Source: Thiodiazotropha sp050291245 (GTDB taxonomy: Bacteria; Pseudomonadota; Gammaproteobacteria; Chromatiales; Chromatiaceae). From it: a stretch of DNA of 64,000 nucleotides. The position numbers were made by a program, and so were the translations under genes. The first letter of the stretch is position 1, and every line of letters starts with the position of its first letter. This document shows positions 24,358 through 33,537 of the stretch, piece after piece. The stretch covers positions 1 to 64,000 of the forward strand of contig JBNKJP010000016.1 in assembly GCA_050291245.1 (NCBI GenBank), given 5' to 3'. The notes beneath the pieces were generated by a model that ran no database searches, was not told the DNA's origin, and saw only the letters and a list, made by a program, of their open reading frames with translations.

Positions 24358-24518
24358 GGGTCGCGGAAAAAATCAATTATCCCGAAATACGCAGGATTAA
24401 TGCCTGCCTTCTAGGCGCAGCGCAGGGCGCATAGCAGGGCCTATGCAACCGAAGCTGCAACAACGAAGGCGGGTATTAAGACAAGTAGCTTGGGATAATT
24501 TTATTTTTTCCGCGACCC
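24358..24518. mobile_element. 161-bp MITE-like hairpin element, copy 2
   Basis: Nearly the same sequence as 12894-13051, again flanked by TAA (24355-24357 and 24519-24521). Relative to copy 1 the left arm has ATTATCCC for ATTACCCC and the right arm GGGATAAT for GGGGTAAT, a paired change that keeps the stem. This suggests the arms are copied or selected together. Confidence 0.85.
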
Positions 24519-24832
24519 TAACATCCAGCTTCTATTAAAACTATCTGTTACAAGAACTTAAAAGTCCGTTTTACGGTATAAATATTTTGAATGAAATCTC
24601 GCTTGATTCAGCTCACTAAACACTAGATTTATCAGTAACTCGAACCGACACATTAAACACTACCGCTTTTTGTACAGATAAACCCTAGTTCGGACAATCC
24701 CTAATACACCAGTTGAATCCAGACATCTACAATGAAGATACATAAGGATAATCATCACTAATTTATTTCCTGATGTGATGCTCCAAAGGACCCTCCTATT
24801 CATTACCTGAAATACAGGGATATTCAAGCCAA

Positions 24833-25903
24833 ATGAAAAATGCCCTATTAGTATTAACAGTTATTGTCACATTCTTTGCCATAATTAGTTGCAAGGCCAA
24901 GTGTAGCGACAACATTGACCTAAGATGGGAGGAAATAAGTGCAACTTGGTCAGAAGCTTGTAAAGAAACCGATCAAAAAAATAGCTATAAATATAGGCGT
25001 GGCCATCACGATTTCTCAATCAAACACGATGGTCTTGAAAGAACATACTCTGTATATGCTCCTTATTCCTATAACAGGAAGATTCCCCTGCCGGCTGTTT
25101 TGGTTTTGCATGGTGGCTATGGGAGTGCCAAATACGCAGAAAAGCAAACATGGATGAGTAAAGCTGCCGACAAGCATGCATTTATCGCTGTTTACCCTGA
25201 AGCACTGATAGGCCCTGAAAATCCTGATTCGAATTTAAAATATCAACACTGGAATGGCGGCCCAAGAGTAGATCCGAACAAATCTCCGGTTGTGGATGAT
25301 GTAGGATTTATTTCAGCAATGCTTGATAAACTAGAGATGGATTTTAATATCGATCCCAAGAGAATATATGTTACCGGCATTTCCAATGGAGGAACAATGG
25401 CTTATAGGTTGGCTTGCCAGCTTTCTGACAGGATCGCGGCAATTGCTCCAGTTGCTGCTAACCAGCTTTCAATAGAATGCAATCCAATCCGGCCGGTTTC
25501 AATAATACACTTTCATGGAGAAGAAGACCTATTCATCCCCCTTAAAGGGGGAATTGGTCCAAAATTACCGGATTACTGGAATCCGGTTAATACAACCCTA
25601 TCAGAATGGGCGGAACGCAATGCTTGCCAGAGAATAGGGGAATCTGTGATATCAATGCAAGCCGCCTGCACAACCCACATGGCCTGTGAAGACGATTCTG
25701 TAGTAACGCTATGTGTTGTTAGAAATCATGGACACACATGGCCAGGAAAGGGAGTCTACATGGGTTCGACTGCTTGCCAATTCAATCCAAACGGTTTTAT
25801 ATGCAGGAGATTAAAAAAGGAAATTGGGCGCAGAAACTATGCCTTTCCAGTAGACGATATTGTATGGGAGTTTTTCAAAAAACATCCCATGCAACACCTG
25901 TAG
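24833..25903 (+). CDS. Secreted polyhydroxybutyrate-depolymerase/feruloyl-esterase-like hydrolase
   Basis: The 356-residue protein has a lipoprotein-like or cleavable signal (VLTVIVTFFAIISC) and a LpqC-type alpha/beta-hydrolase fold. It shows the oxyanion strand VLVLHGGYGSAKY, the nucleophile motif TGISNGGTMAYRLAC, the acid IHFHGEEDLFIP and a catalytic His in RNHGHTWPG. This family cleaves ester links in polyesters or plant phenolics. It is the second secreted esterase in the AT-rich island, and the two are not close copies. Confidence 0.85.
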   Translation: MKNALLVLTVIVTFFAIISCKAKCSDNIDLRWEEISATWSEACKETDQKNSYKYRRGHHDFSIKHDGLERTYSVYAPYSYNRKIPLPAVLVLHGGYGSAKYAEKQTWMSKAADKHAFIAVYPEALIGPENPDSNLKYQHWNGGPRVDPNKSPVVDDVGFISAMLDKLEMDFNIDPKRIYVTGISNGGTMAYRLACQLSDRIAAIAPVAANQLSIECNPIRPVSIIHFHGEEDLFIPLKGGIGPKLPDYWNPVNTTLSEWAERNACQRIGESVISMQAACTTHMACEDDSVVTLCVVRNHGHTWPGKGVYMGSTACQFNPNGFICRRLKKEIGRRNYAFPVDDIVWEFFKKHPMQHL

Positions 25904-26237
25904 ATTTTGTAGGGTTACACTGTCGCTAACCCAAATCACATACCTACAAGTTCCGATAGCTGCTAACTTCAGCATGTTCCAGGATGCCTTCGCGTTCAAG
26001 AAACCCAACAACTCAGTGGCTGTTCGTAGCGCCAGTTCCAGTAAATCTTGCAAAACCGGTGCGTTAGTACGATGAAATCGGCTTTTACCCCAAGGCGTGG
26101 TGGTGCCCATTCCATTGAGTATTCCATATTCTTATATCGTACTTTTTCTGTATCGATATATTCTTGATGTCAACCGTTTCCGACCAGTGCCGATTACTCC
26201 CAATCAATGGGAGCCAACCATTTGCCCATTAAGCACT
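25904..26237. other. Intergenic, possible minus-strand remnant
   Basis: A minus-strand frame at 26110-25811 reads TPWGKSRFHRTNAPVLQDLL and then LELALRTATELLGF, which looks protein-like but overlaps the esterase 3' end. It is not recognised and could be a remnant of a mobile element. The AT-rich island ends here. Confidence 0.4.
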
Positions 26238-27347
26238 TTAATAGACCCGGTGCCGAAACAGCCAGCCGGCACTCAACAGGGTCGTCAGAGCGATCACCAC
26301 CAGGGGCCAGAGCTGGTCCAGCAGCAGTTCCAATGGGGTGCCTTCCAGAAACACTCCGCGCAACAGAATCAGAAAATAGCGCAAAGGATCACCATACGTG
26401 AGCAGTTGCACGGCCTCGGGCATATTGGCGATGGGGGTGGCAAAACCGGACAGGATGACCGCCGGCACCATGAATAGAAAGGCCCCGAGCACCGCTTGTT
26501 GCAGGGTCTCGGCGAGGGAAGAGATCATCAGGCCGATACCGATCGCCGCCAGTACGAAAAACACGATCCCCGTATACAGCGTGGTCAGTTCACCAATCAG
26601 CGGTACCCGGAACCAGAAATGGGCGATGAGGATCACCAGGCTCGCTTCCACCACCCCGATGACAAACGCCGGAGCAGCCTTGCCGATGAGGATCTCCAGG
26701 GGGCGCAGGGGTGTCACCAACAACTGATCGAAGGTGCCGTGCTCACGTTCACGGGCCACCGAAAGGGCCGTGACTACCAGGGTCACCACCAGGGTCAGCA
26801 CCCCCACCACCCCGGGAATGAAGAACCAGCGGCTCTCCAGGTTGGCGTTGAACCAGGCACGCATCACCAGTTGCGCCGGAGGAGCACTCGAACCCTGTTC
26901 CCGGCCCCAGCGTTCATTGAACGCTGCCAGGATCTCGCTGGCATAGTTGAGGGCTACCTGGGCGGTGTTCGAATTGCGTCCGTCAAGTATCAGCTGAACC
27001 TGAGCACGCCCTCCGGTGAGCAGGGTCTCCGAAAAGCGTGGATCTATGCGCAACACCATGATTACCTCACGGGCATCGATCAGGGGAGCGATCTCCTCCT
27101 CGCTGTGGATCACCCGGGTCAGCGCCAGGGTGGGGGAGCCATCGAACGCCGCCGCCAGCTCCCGCGCCACCTGACCCCGGTCCTGGTCATACAGGGCGAA
27201 AGGTACGTGATTGAGATCATAGGAAGCGGCATAACCAAACACTACCAGCTGAATCAGTGGCGGCACGAAGGTCACGACCCGGCTCTTGGGATCCCGTAGC
27301 AGCGCCAGGAACTCCTTGATGATCAGGGCCAGAATCCGTTGCAGCAT
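26238..27347 (-). CDS. ABC-2 type exporter permease (YbhR-like)
   Basis: The frame is open to 27869, but the true protein starts at ATG 27347, MLQRILALIIKEFLALLRDP, 8 bp after the previous gene, giving 369 residues. It has an N-terminal helix, a periplasmic loop of about 140 residues and five further helices, the layout of YbhS/YbhR subunits. The family segment SVAREREHGTFDQLLVTPLR is present. It is the last gene of a four-gene exporter operon. Confidence 0.93.
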   Translation of the reverse strand: MLQRILALIIKEFLALLRDPKSRVVTFVPPLIQLVVFGYAASYDLNHVPFALYDQDRGQVARELAAAFDGSPTLALTRVIHSEEEIAPLIDAREVIMVLRIDPRFSETLLTGGRAQVQLILDGRNSNTAQVALNYASEILAAFNERWGREQGSSAPPAQLVMRAWFNANLESRWFFIPGVVGVLTLVVTLVVTALSVAREREHGTFDQLLVTPLRPLEILIGKAAPAFVIGVVEASLVILIAHFWFRVPLIGELTTLYTGIVFFVLAAIGIGLMISSLAETLQQAVLGAFLFMVPAVILSGFATPIANMPEAVQLLTYGDPLRYFLILLRGVFLEGTPLELLLDQLWPLVVIALTTLLSAGWLFRHRVY

Positions 27348-27355
27348 GGACAGGG

Positions 27356-28468
27356 TCACTCCAGGCGTTTGTGCAGCTTTTTGCGCACCAAACCAAAAAA
27401 GATCAGCCCCATCAGGCACAACGCCAGGGCATTGGGCAGGATCACCGATACCACATTGCCGGCTAGAAACAGGGATTGGAGGATGGCGATGAAATAGCGC
27501 GCCGCCACAATATGGGTGATGCCCTGCACTACCAGCGGCATGGAGTCGATGTCGAACAGAAACCCGGATAACAGAAACGCAGGCAGGAAGGTGGTGACGA
27601 TGGCGATCATTCCGGCCACGAACTGACTCTTCGCCACCACCGAGATCAACAGCCCCATACCCAGGGCCACCAGCAGGAACAGGGCGGAACAGAGCAGCAG
27701 CAACCAGAGCGAACCGCGCAATGGAACATCGAACTGCCAGATGGCCATGGACACGGAGATCCCCATCCCCCCCATGCCAAGCAGGAAATAGGGCAGGATC
27801 TTGCCAATCAGCAGCTCCTTTAGGGTCACCGGGGTGGCCATCAGGGCCTCCAGGGTGCCCCGCTCCCACTCCCGGGCCATTACCAGGGCTGTGAGCAGGG
27901 CGCCGACCAGGGTCATGTTGATCGCCACCAGGCCTGGTACCAGATAGTTACGGCTACGCAGCTCCGGGTTAAACCAGATACGCGGTTGCATTTCAACAGG
28001 TTTGGCGAGGCTACGACCCCGCATGGCCAGTTCCCGCTCCAGCCAGCGTTCCCAGGTGCCCCGCACATAACCCTCCATGAGGCGCGCGGTGTTTGCATCC
28101 ACCCCGTTGACGATGAGCTGAATCGGGGCGTTCTGTTCGCCTTTCAGCCGAGCCGGAAAATCCCCGGGGAGCACCAGAAACCCATCCAGCTGTTTCGCCT
28201 TGAGGGCGGACTGGGCCTGCTGCCGGGTGCTGAACAACCGAGACCTGAAATAGGTGGAGTTTTGAAAGGCGGCGGCAAAGCTGGACGCCTCGGTGCTGGC
28301 CTGTTCGGTGACAATGCCCAGACGCAGGTCTTTCGCGTCCATGGAGACCCCGTAGCCGAACAGCAGCAGCAGGGCCGCCGGTAGCAGGAAAGCGATGGCG
28401 ATGCTGCTCGGATCCCGCAATACCTGCAGGATCTCCTTGCGGATCAGTCCGCGCACTCGCCGGTTCAT
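27356..28468 (-). CDS. ABC-2 type exporter permease (YbhS-like)
   Basis: The 370-residue membrane protein begins MNRRVRGLIRKEILQVLRDP and shows the same helix-loop-helix layout as its neighbour, with AREWERGTLEALMATPVTLK. It overlaps the ATPase gene by 4 bp. The two permeases presumably form a heterodimer. Confidence 0.93.
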   Translation of the reverse strand: MNRRVRGLIRKEILQVLRDPSSIAIAFLLPAALLLLFGYGVSMDAKDLRLGIVTEQASTEASSFAAAFQNSTYFRSRLFSTRQQAQSALKAKQLDGFLVLPGDFPARLKGEQNAPIQLIVNGVDANTARLMEGYVRGTWERWLERELAMRGRSLAKPVEMQPRIWFNPELRSRNYLVPGLVAINMTLVGALLTALVMAREWERGTLEALMATPVTLKELLIGKILPYFLLGMGGMGISVSMAIWQFDVPLRGSLWLLLLCSALFLLVALGMGLLISVVAKSQFVAGMIAIVTTFLPAFLLSGFLFDIDSMPLVVQGITHIVAARYFIAILQSLFLAGNVVSVILPNALALCLMGLIFFGLVRKKLHKRLE

Positions 28469-30174
28469 GCCGCGGTCCTCCCCTCCACCAGGGACAGGAA
28501 CGCTGCTTCAAGACTCGGTGCGTCACCCTGCTGCTGTTTGATCTCCCGCGGCGTACCCATGGCGAGGAACTCCCCCAGGGCCATGATCGCGAGCCGGTCG
28601 CAATACTCCGCCTCCTCCATGAAGTGGGTAGTGATCAGCACCGTCACCCCGGCCTCGGCCAGGCGATTGATCCGCGCCCAAAACTCTCGCCGGGCCAGGG
28701 GATCCATGCCGGAAGTGGGTTCATCGAGAAACAGAATGTCGGGCTCGTGCATCATGGCGCAGGCCAGGGCGAGACGCTGTTTGTAGCCGAGCGGCAGGTC
28801 GGCGCTTTCGCTCCCGGCATAGTCGGTGAGTTCCAGGGACTCCAGGGCCCATGCGATACGCTCCCGGCGTTGCGCCCCGGCCAGTCCGTAGACCTTGGCG
28901 AAAAACTCCAGATTCTGCTGCACGGTCAGGTTTCCGTAGAGGGAGAACTTCTGCGACATATAGCCGATTCGCGCGCGGGCCCGGGCGGGCGCCTTGCGCA
29001 GATCCTTACCCGCCACCTCGAGATGGCCACCGCTGGCGGGGAGCAGGCCGCAGAGCATGCGGAAGGTGGTGGTCTTGCCCGCTCCGTTGGCTCCCAGCAG
29101 ACCGAACACCTCACCGGAACGCACCCGGAAATTCAGGTCTTTGACCGCGACGAAATCCCCGAACCGGCGGGTCAAGCTTTCGACCCGGATCGGATCAGTC
29201 TCCCCGACGGAGCGGGAAATGCTGGAGGGCGGACTGGAGGGAGCCTCCTGCCCCGTGTACAGATGGCTGATAAAGGCATCTTCGAAACGGGGCGTAACCG
29301 GTACCAGAGCCTCTGGCGCCATTCCCAGATCCACCGCTTGGAGTGTGTGATGCGCCTGCAAAACCAGCCGCAGGCCGTCCCCCTGCAGCGTCGCATCAAC
29401 CACCTCCGGACGTTCCGCGAGACGGAACTGCCACTGGCGCCGCTGGGACTCCGGCACCGACAACCGGTAGGTGCGGCCCTCCAGAGGCTGTGAAAAGCTT
29501 GCCGGGGTCCCCTGACCAATCACCTCTCCCTTGTGCAAAAGCACCACCCGGGCACAGCGTTCCGCCTCGTCCAGGTAGGCGGTGGAGAGCAGCACGCTCA
29601 TCCCCTCCTCGGCCACCAGCCGGTAAACGATCGCCCAGAGTTCCCGCCGTGAGACCGGATCCACTCCCACCGTGGGTTCGTCGAGAAGTAACAGCCGGGG
29701 GGACCGTACCAGGGTACAGGCCAGCCCGAGTTTCTGTTTCATGCCACCGGAGAGCTGTCCGGCAAGCCGCCGGGTGTACGGCTCCAGTCCGGTCATCGCC
29801 AACAGTTCAGCATAGCGCCCGGCGCGGGCCTTCGGCGCAACCCCCTGCAGGTCGGCGTAGAGGTCCAGGTTTTCCCGAACCGAAAGATCTTCGTACAAAC
29901 CAAAACGCTGCGGCATGTAACCGACCCGCTCATGCACCTGTTCCGGCTCGCGGATGACATCCACACCCGCCACTGTGAGTTCTCCCGCATCGGCCAATAG
30001 CAGGCCGGCCGCGAGACGCATCAATGTGGTCTTGCCCGCGCCGTCGGGACCGATCAGGCCGGTCACCTCGCCGGGTCGTATATTCAGGCTGATCCCATTC
30101 AGGGCCTTGATCTCACGCCCTCCGGCCCTGAATCCCTTACTCAGTCCGGAAGCCGTGAGTATCGGTTGGGTCAT
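28465..30174 (-). CDS. Tandem ABC ATPase of a YbhF/YhiH-like exporter
   Basis: The 569-residue protein holds two nucleotide-binding domains. The first (Walker A GPDGAGKTT, signature LSGGMKQKLG, Walker B LLLLDEPTVGVDPVSR) is canonical. The second (GANGAGKTT, Walker B ILFLDEPTSGMDPLAR) has LPLGYKQ in place of the LSGGQ signature, so one ATP site may be degenerate. Both have the Q-loop and H-switch segments. Such fused ATPases power YbhGFSR-type drug and dye efflux. It overlaps its neighbours by 4 bp on both sides. Confidence 0.95.
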   Translation of the reverse strand: MTQPILTASGLSKGFRAGGREIKALNGISLNIRPGEVTGLIGPDGAGKTTLMRLAAGLLLADAGELTVAGVDVIREPEQVHERVGYMPQRFGLYEDLSVRENLDLYADLQGVAPKARAGRYAELLAMTGLEPYTRRLAGQLSGGMKQKLGLACTLVRSPRLLLLDEPTVGVDPVSRRELWAIVYRLVAEEGMSVLLSTAYLDEAERCARVVLLHKGEVIGQGTPASFSQPLEGRTYRLSVPESQRRQWQFRLAERPEVVDATLQGDGLRLVLQAHHTLQAVDLGMAPEALVPVTPRFEDAFISHLYTGQEAPSSPPSSISRSVGETDPIRVESLTRRFGDFVAVKDLNFRVRSGEVFGLLGANGAGKTTTFRMLCGLLPASGGHLEVAGKDLRKAPARARARIGYMSQKFSLYGNLTVQQNLEFFAKVYGLAGAQRRERIAWALESLELTDYAGSESADLPLGYKQRLALACAMMHEPDILFLDEPTSGMDPLARREFWARINRLAEAGVTVLITTHFMEEAEYCDRLAIMALGEFLAMGTPREIKQQQGDAPSLEAAFLSLVEGRTAA

Positions 30175-31208
30175 GGCTGATCCGGACCGCCGCAGTCCGG
30201 TCGATCCTGCACCCCGCCGGACAAGTCGAACGTCACCGTAACCGGCATGCCGAGGCGCAACTCCTCCCGGGGATCACAGACGAAGACCCGGGCCTGGTAG
30301 ACCAAATCGGAGCGGGTATCTTCGGTCTGTACCGACTTGGGGGTGAATTCCGCGCTGGGGGAGATGTAGCCGATCCAGCCCGGATAGTCCTGGCCGGGAA
30401 AACTATCCGTGGCGAGGGAAGCCGCCATACCGGTTCGGACCTGCCCAAGACGGGGCTCTGGCAGATAGACCCGAGCCCACAGCGGTTGAGTGAGGGCCAG
30501 GGTCAATACCGGACGCTCGGGAGAGGCCATGTCGCCGGGCTCCAGGATACGGCTCTGGATGACCCCGTCCGCCGGGGCATACAATTCAGTATCCTGCAGA
30601 TTGCGCTCCGCCAGGGCCGCCTCCGCCTGCATGGCCGCGAGGGTGGCCCGGGCCGCCGCGATCTGCTCTTCCCGGGGGCCCGCCTGGGCCAAAGCCAGGC
30701 TGGCCGCCACTGCCCGCACGTTGTCCCGGGCCGCTTCGGCCGCGGTACGTGCGTCTTCCGACTGTTGGGCGGAAGCCAGATTACGTTTCTCCAGGTCGCG
30801 GATGCGCTGATAGCTGCGTTCCAGATTGTTCGCCTGGGTATGCGCCGCGGCCAGCTCCGCCTCCAGCTTGCGGATCTCCTCCGGACGTGTTCCAGCCTCC
30901 ATCTCCCGCACCACCTCCTGCTGCGCCTGAACCTTGGCCTGGGCGGCGTCACGGGCAAGTATGCTGCGCTGCCGCTCTAGGCGAGCCAACAGTTCACCCT
31001 GTTTGACCCGGGCCCCCTCGTTGACCGCGAGCATGGCGATCCGACCACTGGCTTCGAAAGAGAGATTCACCAGCCGCACGTCGATGTTGCCGTAAACCCG
31101 TAACTGAGAGGTTTCCTGTTGCGAGATCTGGTTCTGCTTCCAGTACCAGCCGGCTGCTGCGGCACCGCCCAGGAGCAGTATCACGGGAATTAATCGTCGC
31201 TTGTCCAT
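30171..31208 (-). CDS. HlyD-family membrane fusion protein (YbhG/YhiI-like)
   Basis: The 345-residue protein has an N-terminal anchor (LIPVILLLGGAAAAGWYW), a beta-barrel half-motif (VRLVNLSFEASGRIAMLAVN), a long alpha-hairpin around residues 75-200 and a lipoyl-like half (LYAPADGVIQSRILEPGDMA). It links the inner-membrane exporter to an outer-membrane channel such as TolC, not encoded here. It is the first gene of the operon, and the order HlyD, ATPase, permease, permease is that of ybhGFSR. No TetR-type regulator (ybiH) is next to it. Confidence 0.94.
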   Translation of the reverse strand: MDKRRLIPVILLLGGAAAAGWYWKQNQISQQETSQLRVYGNIDVRLVNLSFEASGRIAMLAVNEGARVKQGELLARLERQRSILARDAAQAKVQAQQEVVREMEAGTRPEEIRKLEAELAAAHTQANNLERSYQRIRDLEKRNLASAQQSEDARTAAEAARDNVRAVAASLALAQAGPREEQIAAARATLAAMQAEAALAERNLQDTELYAPADGVIQSRILEPGDMASPERPVLTLALTQPLWARVYLPEPRLGQVRTGMAASLATDSFPGQDYPGWIGYISPSAEFTPKSVQTEDTRSDLVYQARVFVCDPREELRLGMPVTVTFDLSGGVQDRPDCGGPDQP

Positions 31209-31237
31209 AGTCTGCAGTATACGTCCCTTAATGAATT

Positions 31238-31477
31238 AGTTTTTAGTTTTTAGTTGCGGTAATCGCTGCGCTCACGGCTTTTTTATCCCCTCACCCTGGC
31301 CCTCTCCCGGGGGGAGAGGGGATGCAGGGATCGACAGTTGGAGTGAACAAAATCCCCCTGTTTCCACCTATCTTACCGCACTCAACGCCTTCGAAAAGGA
31401 CCTCCCCTCTCCCCCCGGGAGAGGGACTCAAAAAAACCGTGAGCGCAGCGATCACCGCAACTAAAAACTCAAAACTA
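31238..31477. repeat. 240-bp palindromic element (paired arms of about 75-80 bp)
   Basis: The left arm (31238-31321) contains AGTTGCGGTAATCGCTGCGC, TCACGGCTTTTTT and GGGGGGAGAGGGG. The right arm (31400-31477) carries the reverse complement of each block in reverse order. The middle (31322-31399) is unrelated. It stands between the exporter operon and the DUF4382 gene, which are transcribed divergently, so it could be a REP/MITE-type element or a large RNA hairpin. Blocks such as CCTCACCCTGGCCCTCTCCC are common dispersed repeats in proteobacterial genomes. Confidence 0.75.
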
Positions 31478-31553
31478 AACCTCGCCTGTTACATCCACCG
31501 GGCAATTCATGCTATATAAATTAATTGGCAACCAATTTTGGGATTCTTTTACC

Positions 31554-33179
31554 ATGATTCATGCGCACCTAAAAATCCGCAGCCTGATCGTATCCCTGCT
31601 CCTCACTGGTCTTCTGAGCGCCTGTGGCGGCGGTTCTTCGTCGTCCGACACCAACACGACCCAGAGTAACGACACCGGTTCGGTGAGCGTGATGCTGACC
31701 GACGCCCCAGCTGACCTCGACCTGTTCTCCGCCATCAACGCCACGATCGAACGCATCGAGCTGATCGGTGGTGATGACACCCGAGTCCCCCTGTTCGAGG
31801 GACCCGCCGAGACCATCGACCTGCTTTCCCTGCGCAACGAGGCCATACCCTTCGCCTACCGTGACGATGTTCCGGCGGGCAGCTACTGCAAGATACGCCT
31901 CACCCTGAGCCAGCCGGACGGGCTGGAACTGGTACTGGCCGAGGACGATTCCAGCGAGTATCCCCATCTGCCGGGCAACGGCAAGATCGATCTGCTCGCC
32001 CGTGGCTGCTTCAGCGTCGCCGAGGGTTCACCCGTCAGCGTGCAGATCGACCTGGATGCGGGCAATTCCATCCACATCGTGCAGACCGGCAACCGCACAC
32101 ACTACAACTTCCGGCCGGTGGTATTCGTCGATGTGGTCGATGCGGACTTCGCCGCCAAACTGGTGCGCATGAACGGGGTGATCCGTGACAGTGACGCCAC
32201 CGCCCAGTCTCTGCTGCTGTGCGACACCCTGCCCAATGCCCAAACCGATGCCGCCAACTGCATCACGGTTCAATTGGGTTCGGACAGCGCCTATTTCGAC
32301 AACCTGACCGAACAGGGCGATGCCCGGCCGTTGAGCGATCTGCTGCTGCCGGAGCTTTGGGGCACCTCGGCCAGCGTGGTGGGTCTCACCAGCGGTCAGC
32401 CCACTCCCATGACCCCGGTGGAGGTTCCGCAAGACGTCTGGCCCGGCACGGGATTCTGCCGTCTCTGGGAACCGGGTGTGGATGCCAGCGCCCAGAGCAG
32501 TCCCGATGACCAGACCTGCGACGCCCCGGATCTGAACATCCCCAGCGGATGGGTACTGGTCGACGACCAGGGCCGGGTCGTAGTAGACCATCGTCCGCGC
32601 CTCACCCTGGACACCCTGGTGGCCGAGACCGGTACTTTCGGCAGCTATGCGGGCACTGTCACCGTGGACGCCACCCCCAACCAGTTCACCCTTGAGAGCG
32701 GCACCACACCGCTATTGGTCAATCTGCAGAATATCCAGAGTCTGGCCCCGGGTCTGAACGGCACCCGAATCCTCTCCAATCTGGGCGAGGTGCTCGGCTA
32801 TACCGCGATCACCGCTCCCCTGAGCCTGACCCTGGACGGGGTGGCGGAATCGGACAATGCGGTGAAAGCGGCCCTGGTGATCATCGATCCCGACCAACTG
32901 GGACTGACTGCGGCCAGTGGTGAGATCGCCTCCCTGAGCAGCGAGGGATTCATCCTCATCCCCGAAACGGGCACCACCCCTTGCGATGTGAGCGGGGACC
33001 TCACGGTCACCACCACTTCGGACACCGTATACACCACGGTTACCACCACAGCGGACCAGGTTGAAGTTGCCCCGGGGGGCGACCCGCAAGCGGGGCAGAG
33101 TGTTAACCTCAACGGCACCTGCGACAGCGCCGGCCTGAGCGCAACCAGTGTCGTCATCCTGATCGACGAGACACTCTAA
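31554..33179 (+). CDS. DUF4382 lipoprotein
   Basis: ATG 31554 is preferred because the lipoprotein signal follows it directly (LIVSLLLTGLLSACGGGSSS). Residues about 35-185 are a DUF4382 domain (GSVSVMLTDAPADLDLFSAI, with IERIEL and the Cys-containing GSYCKIRLTL). The C-terminal 350 residues form repeated beta-rich segments with scattered Cys and no family I recognise. It is an envelope lipoprotein of unknown function, full length and apparently intact. The extra 15 codons from 31509 are excluded. Confidence 0.85.
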   Translation: MIHAHLKIRSLIVSLLLTGLLSACGGGSSSSDTNTTQSNDTGSVSVMLTDAPADLDLFSAINATIERIELIGGDDTRVPLFEGPAETIDLLSLRNEAIPFAYRDDVPAGSYCKIRLTLSQPDGLELVLAEDDSSEYPHLPGNGKIDLLARGCFSVAEGSPVSVQIDLDAGNSIHIVQTGNRTHYNFRPVVFVDVVDADFAAKLVRMNGVIRDSDATAQSLLLCDTLPNAQTDAANCITVQLGSDSAYFDNLTEQGDARPLSDLLLPELWGTSASVVGLTSGQPTPMTPVEVPQDVWPGTGFCRLWEPGVDASAQSSPDDQTCDAPDLNIPSGWVLVDDQGRVVVDHRPRLTLDTLVAETGTFGSYAGTVTVDATPNQFTLESGTTPLLVNLQNIQSLAPGLNGTRILSNLGEVLGYTAITAPLSLTLDGVAESDNAVKAALVIIDPDQLGLTAASGEIASLSSEGFILIPETGTTPCDVSGDLTVTTTSDTVYTTVTTTADQVEVAPGGDPQAGQSVNLNGTCDSAGLSATSVVILIDETL

Positions 33180-33190
33180 TCACCCTACCC

Positions 33191-33224
33191 CACCCGTCAT
33201 CCGGATTGTTGCGGATGGCGGGTG
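33191..33224 (+). terminator. Hairpin downstream of the DUF4382 gene
   Basis: CACCCGTCATCCG and CGGATGGCGGGTG form a 13-bp stem with one mismatch and an 8-nt loop, 11 bp after the stop codon. It lacks a T-run, so it may slow transcription or protect the 3' end. Confidence 0.5.
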
Positions 33225-33310
33225 GCGGGTGGCGGTGCGGATTCTCCAGCCCCAGACAACCATCCCCAGGCTCAATACCCCAGCCAGTCCCCACCCAGCG
33301 AAACCTCCCA

Positions 33311-33412
33311 TCATGTCAAGAATCTCGGGCAACGGATCACCACCAGACTGCGGGTGGCATGACCAAGCCCGAGTGAACTGACGGCGAACAAGGCACGGGG
33401 ACTGGGTTTCAT
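33311..33412 (-). pseudogene. N-terminal stub of a glycosyltransferase gene
   Basis: The stub reads MKPSPRALFAVSSLGLGHAT and then RSLVVIR before losing resemblance and stopping. The SSLGLGHATRSL segment is the nucleotide-sugar-proximal start of MurG/GT28-like glycosyltransferases. The remaining few hundred residues are missing, so this is a deletion remnant. The surrounding 33225-33537 gap holds nothing else certain. Confidence 0.6.
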
Positions 33413-33537
33413 GATCGTACTGGTTCGAGATTCCGAATCGGTTGCAGTCCGGGGCAGACCCGGCAACCGCAGGGTGTGAACATACACTGCGTTCATGACA
33501 GGAATATGATGAGGCGCGTCCATGATAATCTGGGGGC

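Noticed and set aside
25811..26110. Minus-strand ORF of 99 codons
   Set aside because: Somewhat protein-like, but a third overlaps the esterase gene and no family could be recognised.
27348..27869. N-terminal extension of the YbhR-like permease to 543 residues
   Set aside because: The extension overlaps the coding sequence of the preceding permease in another frame and has no membrane-protein character.
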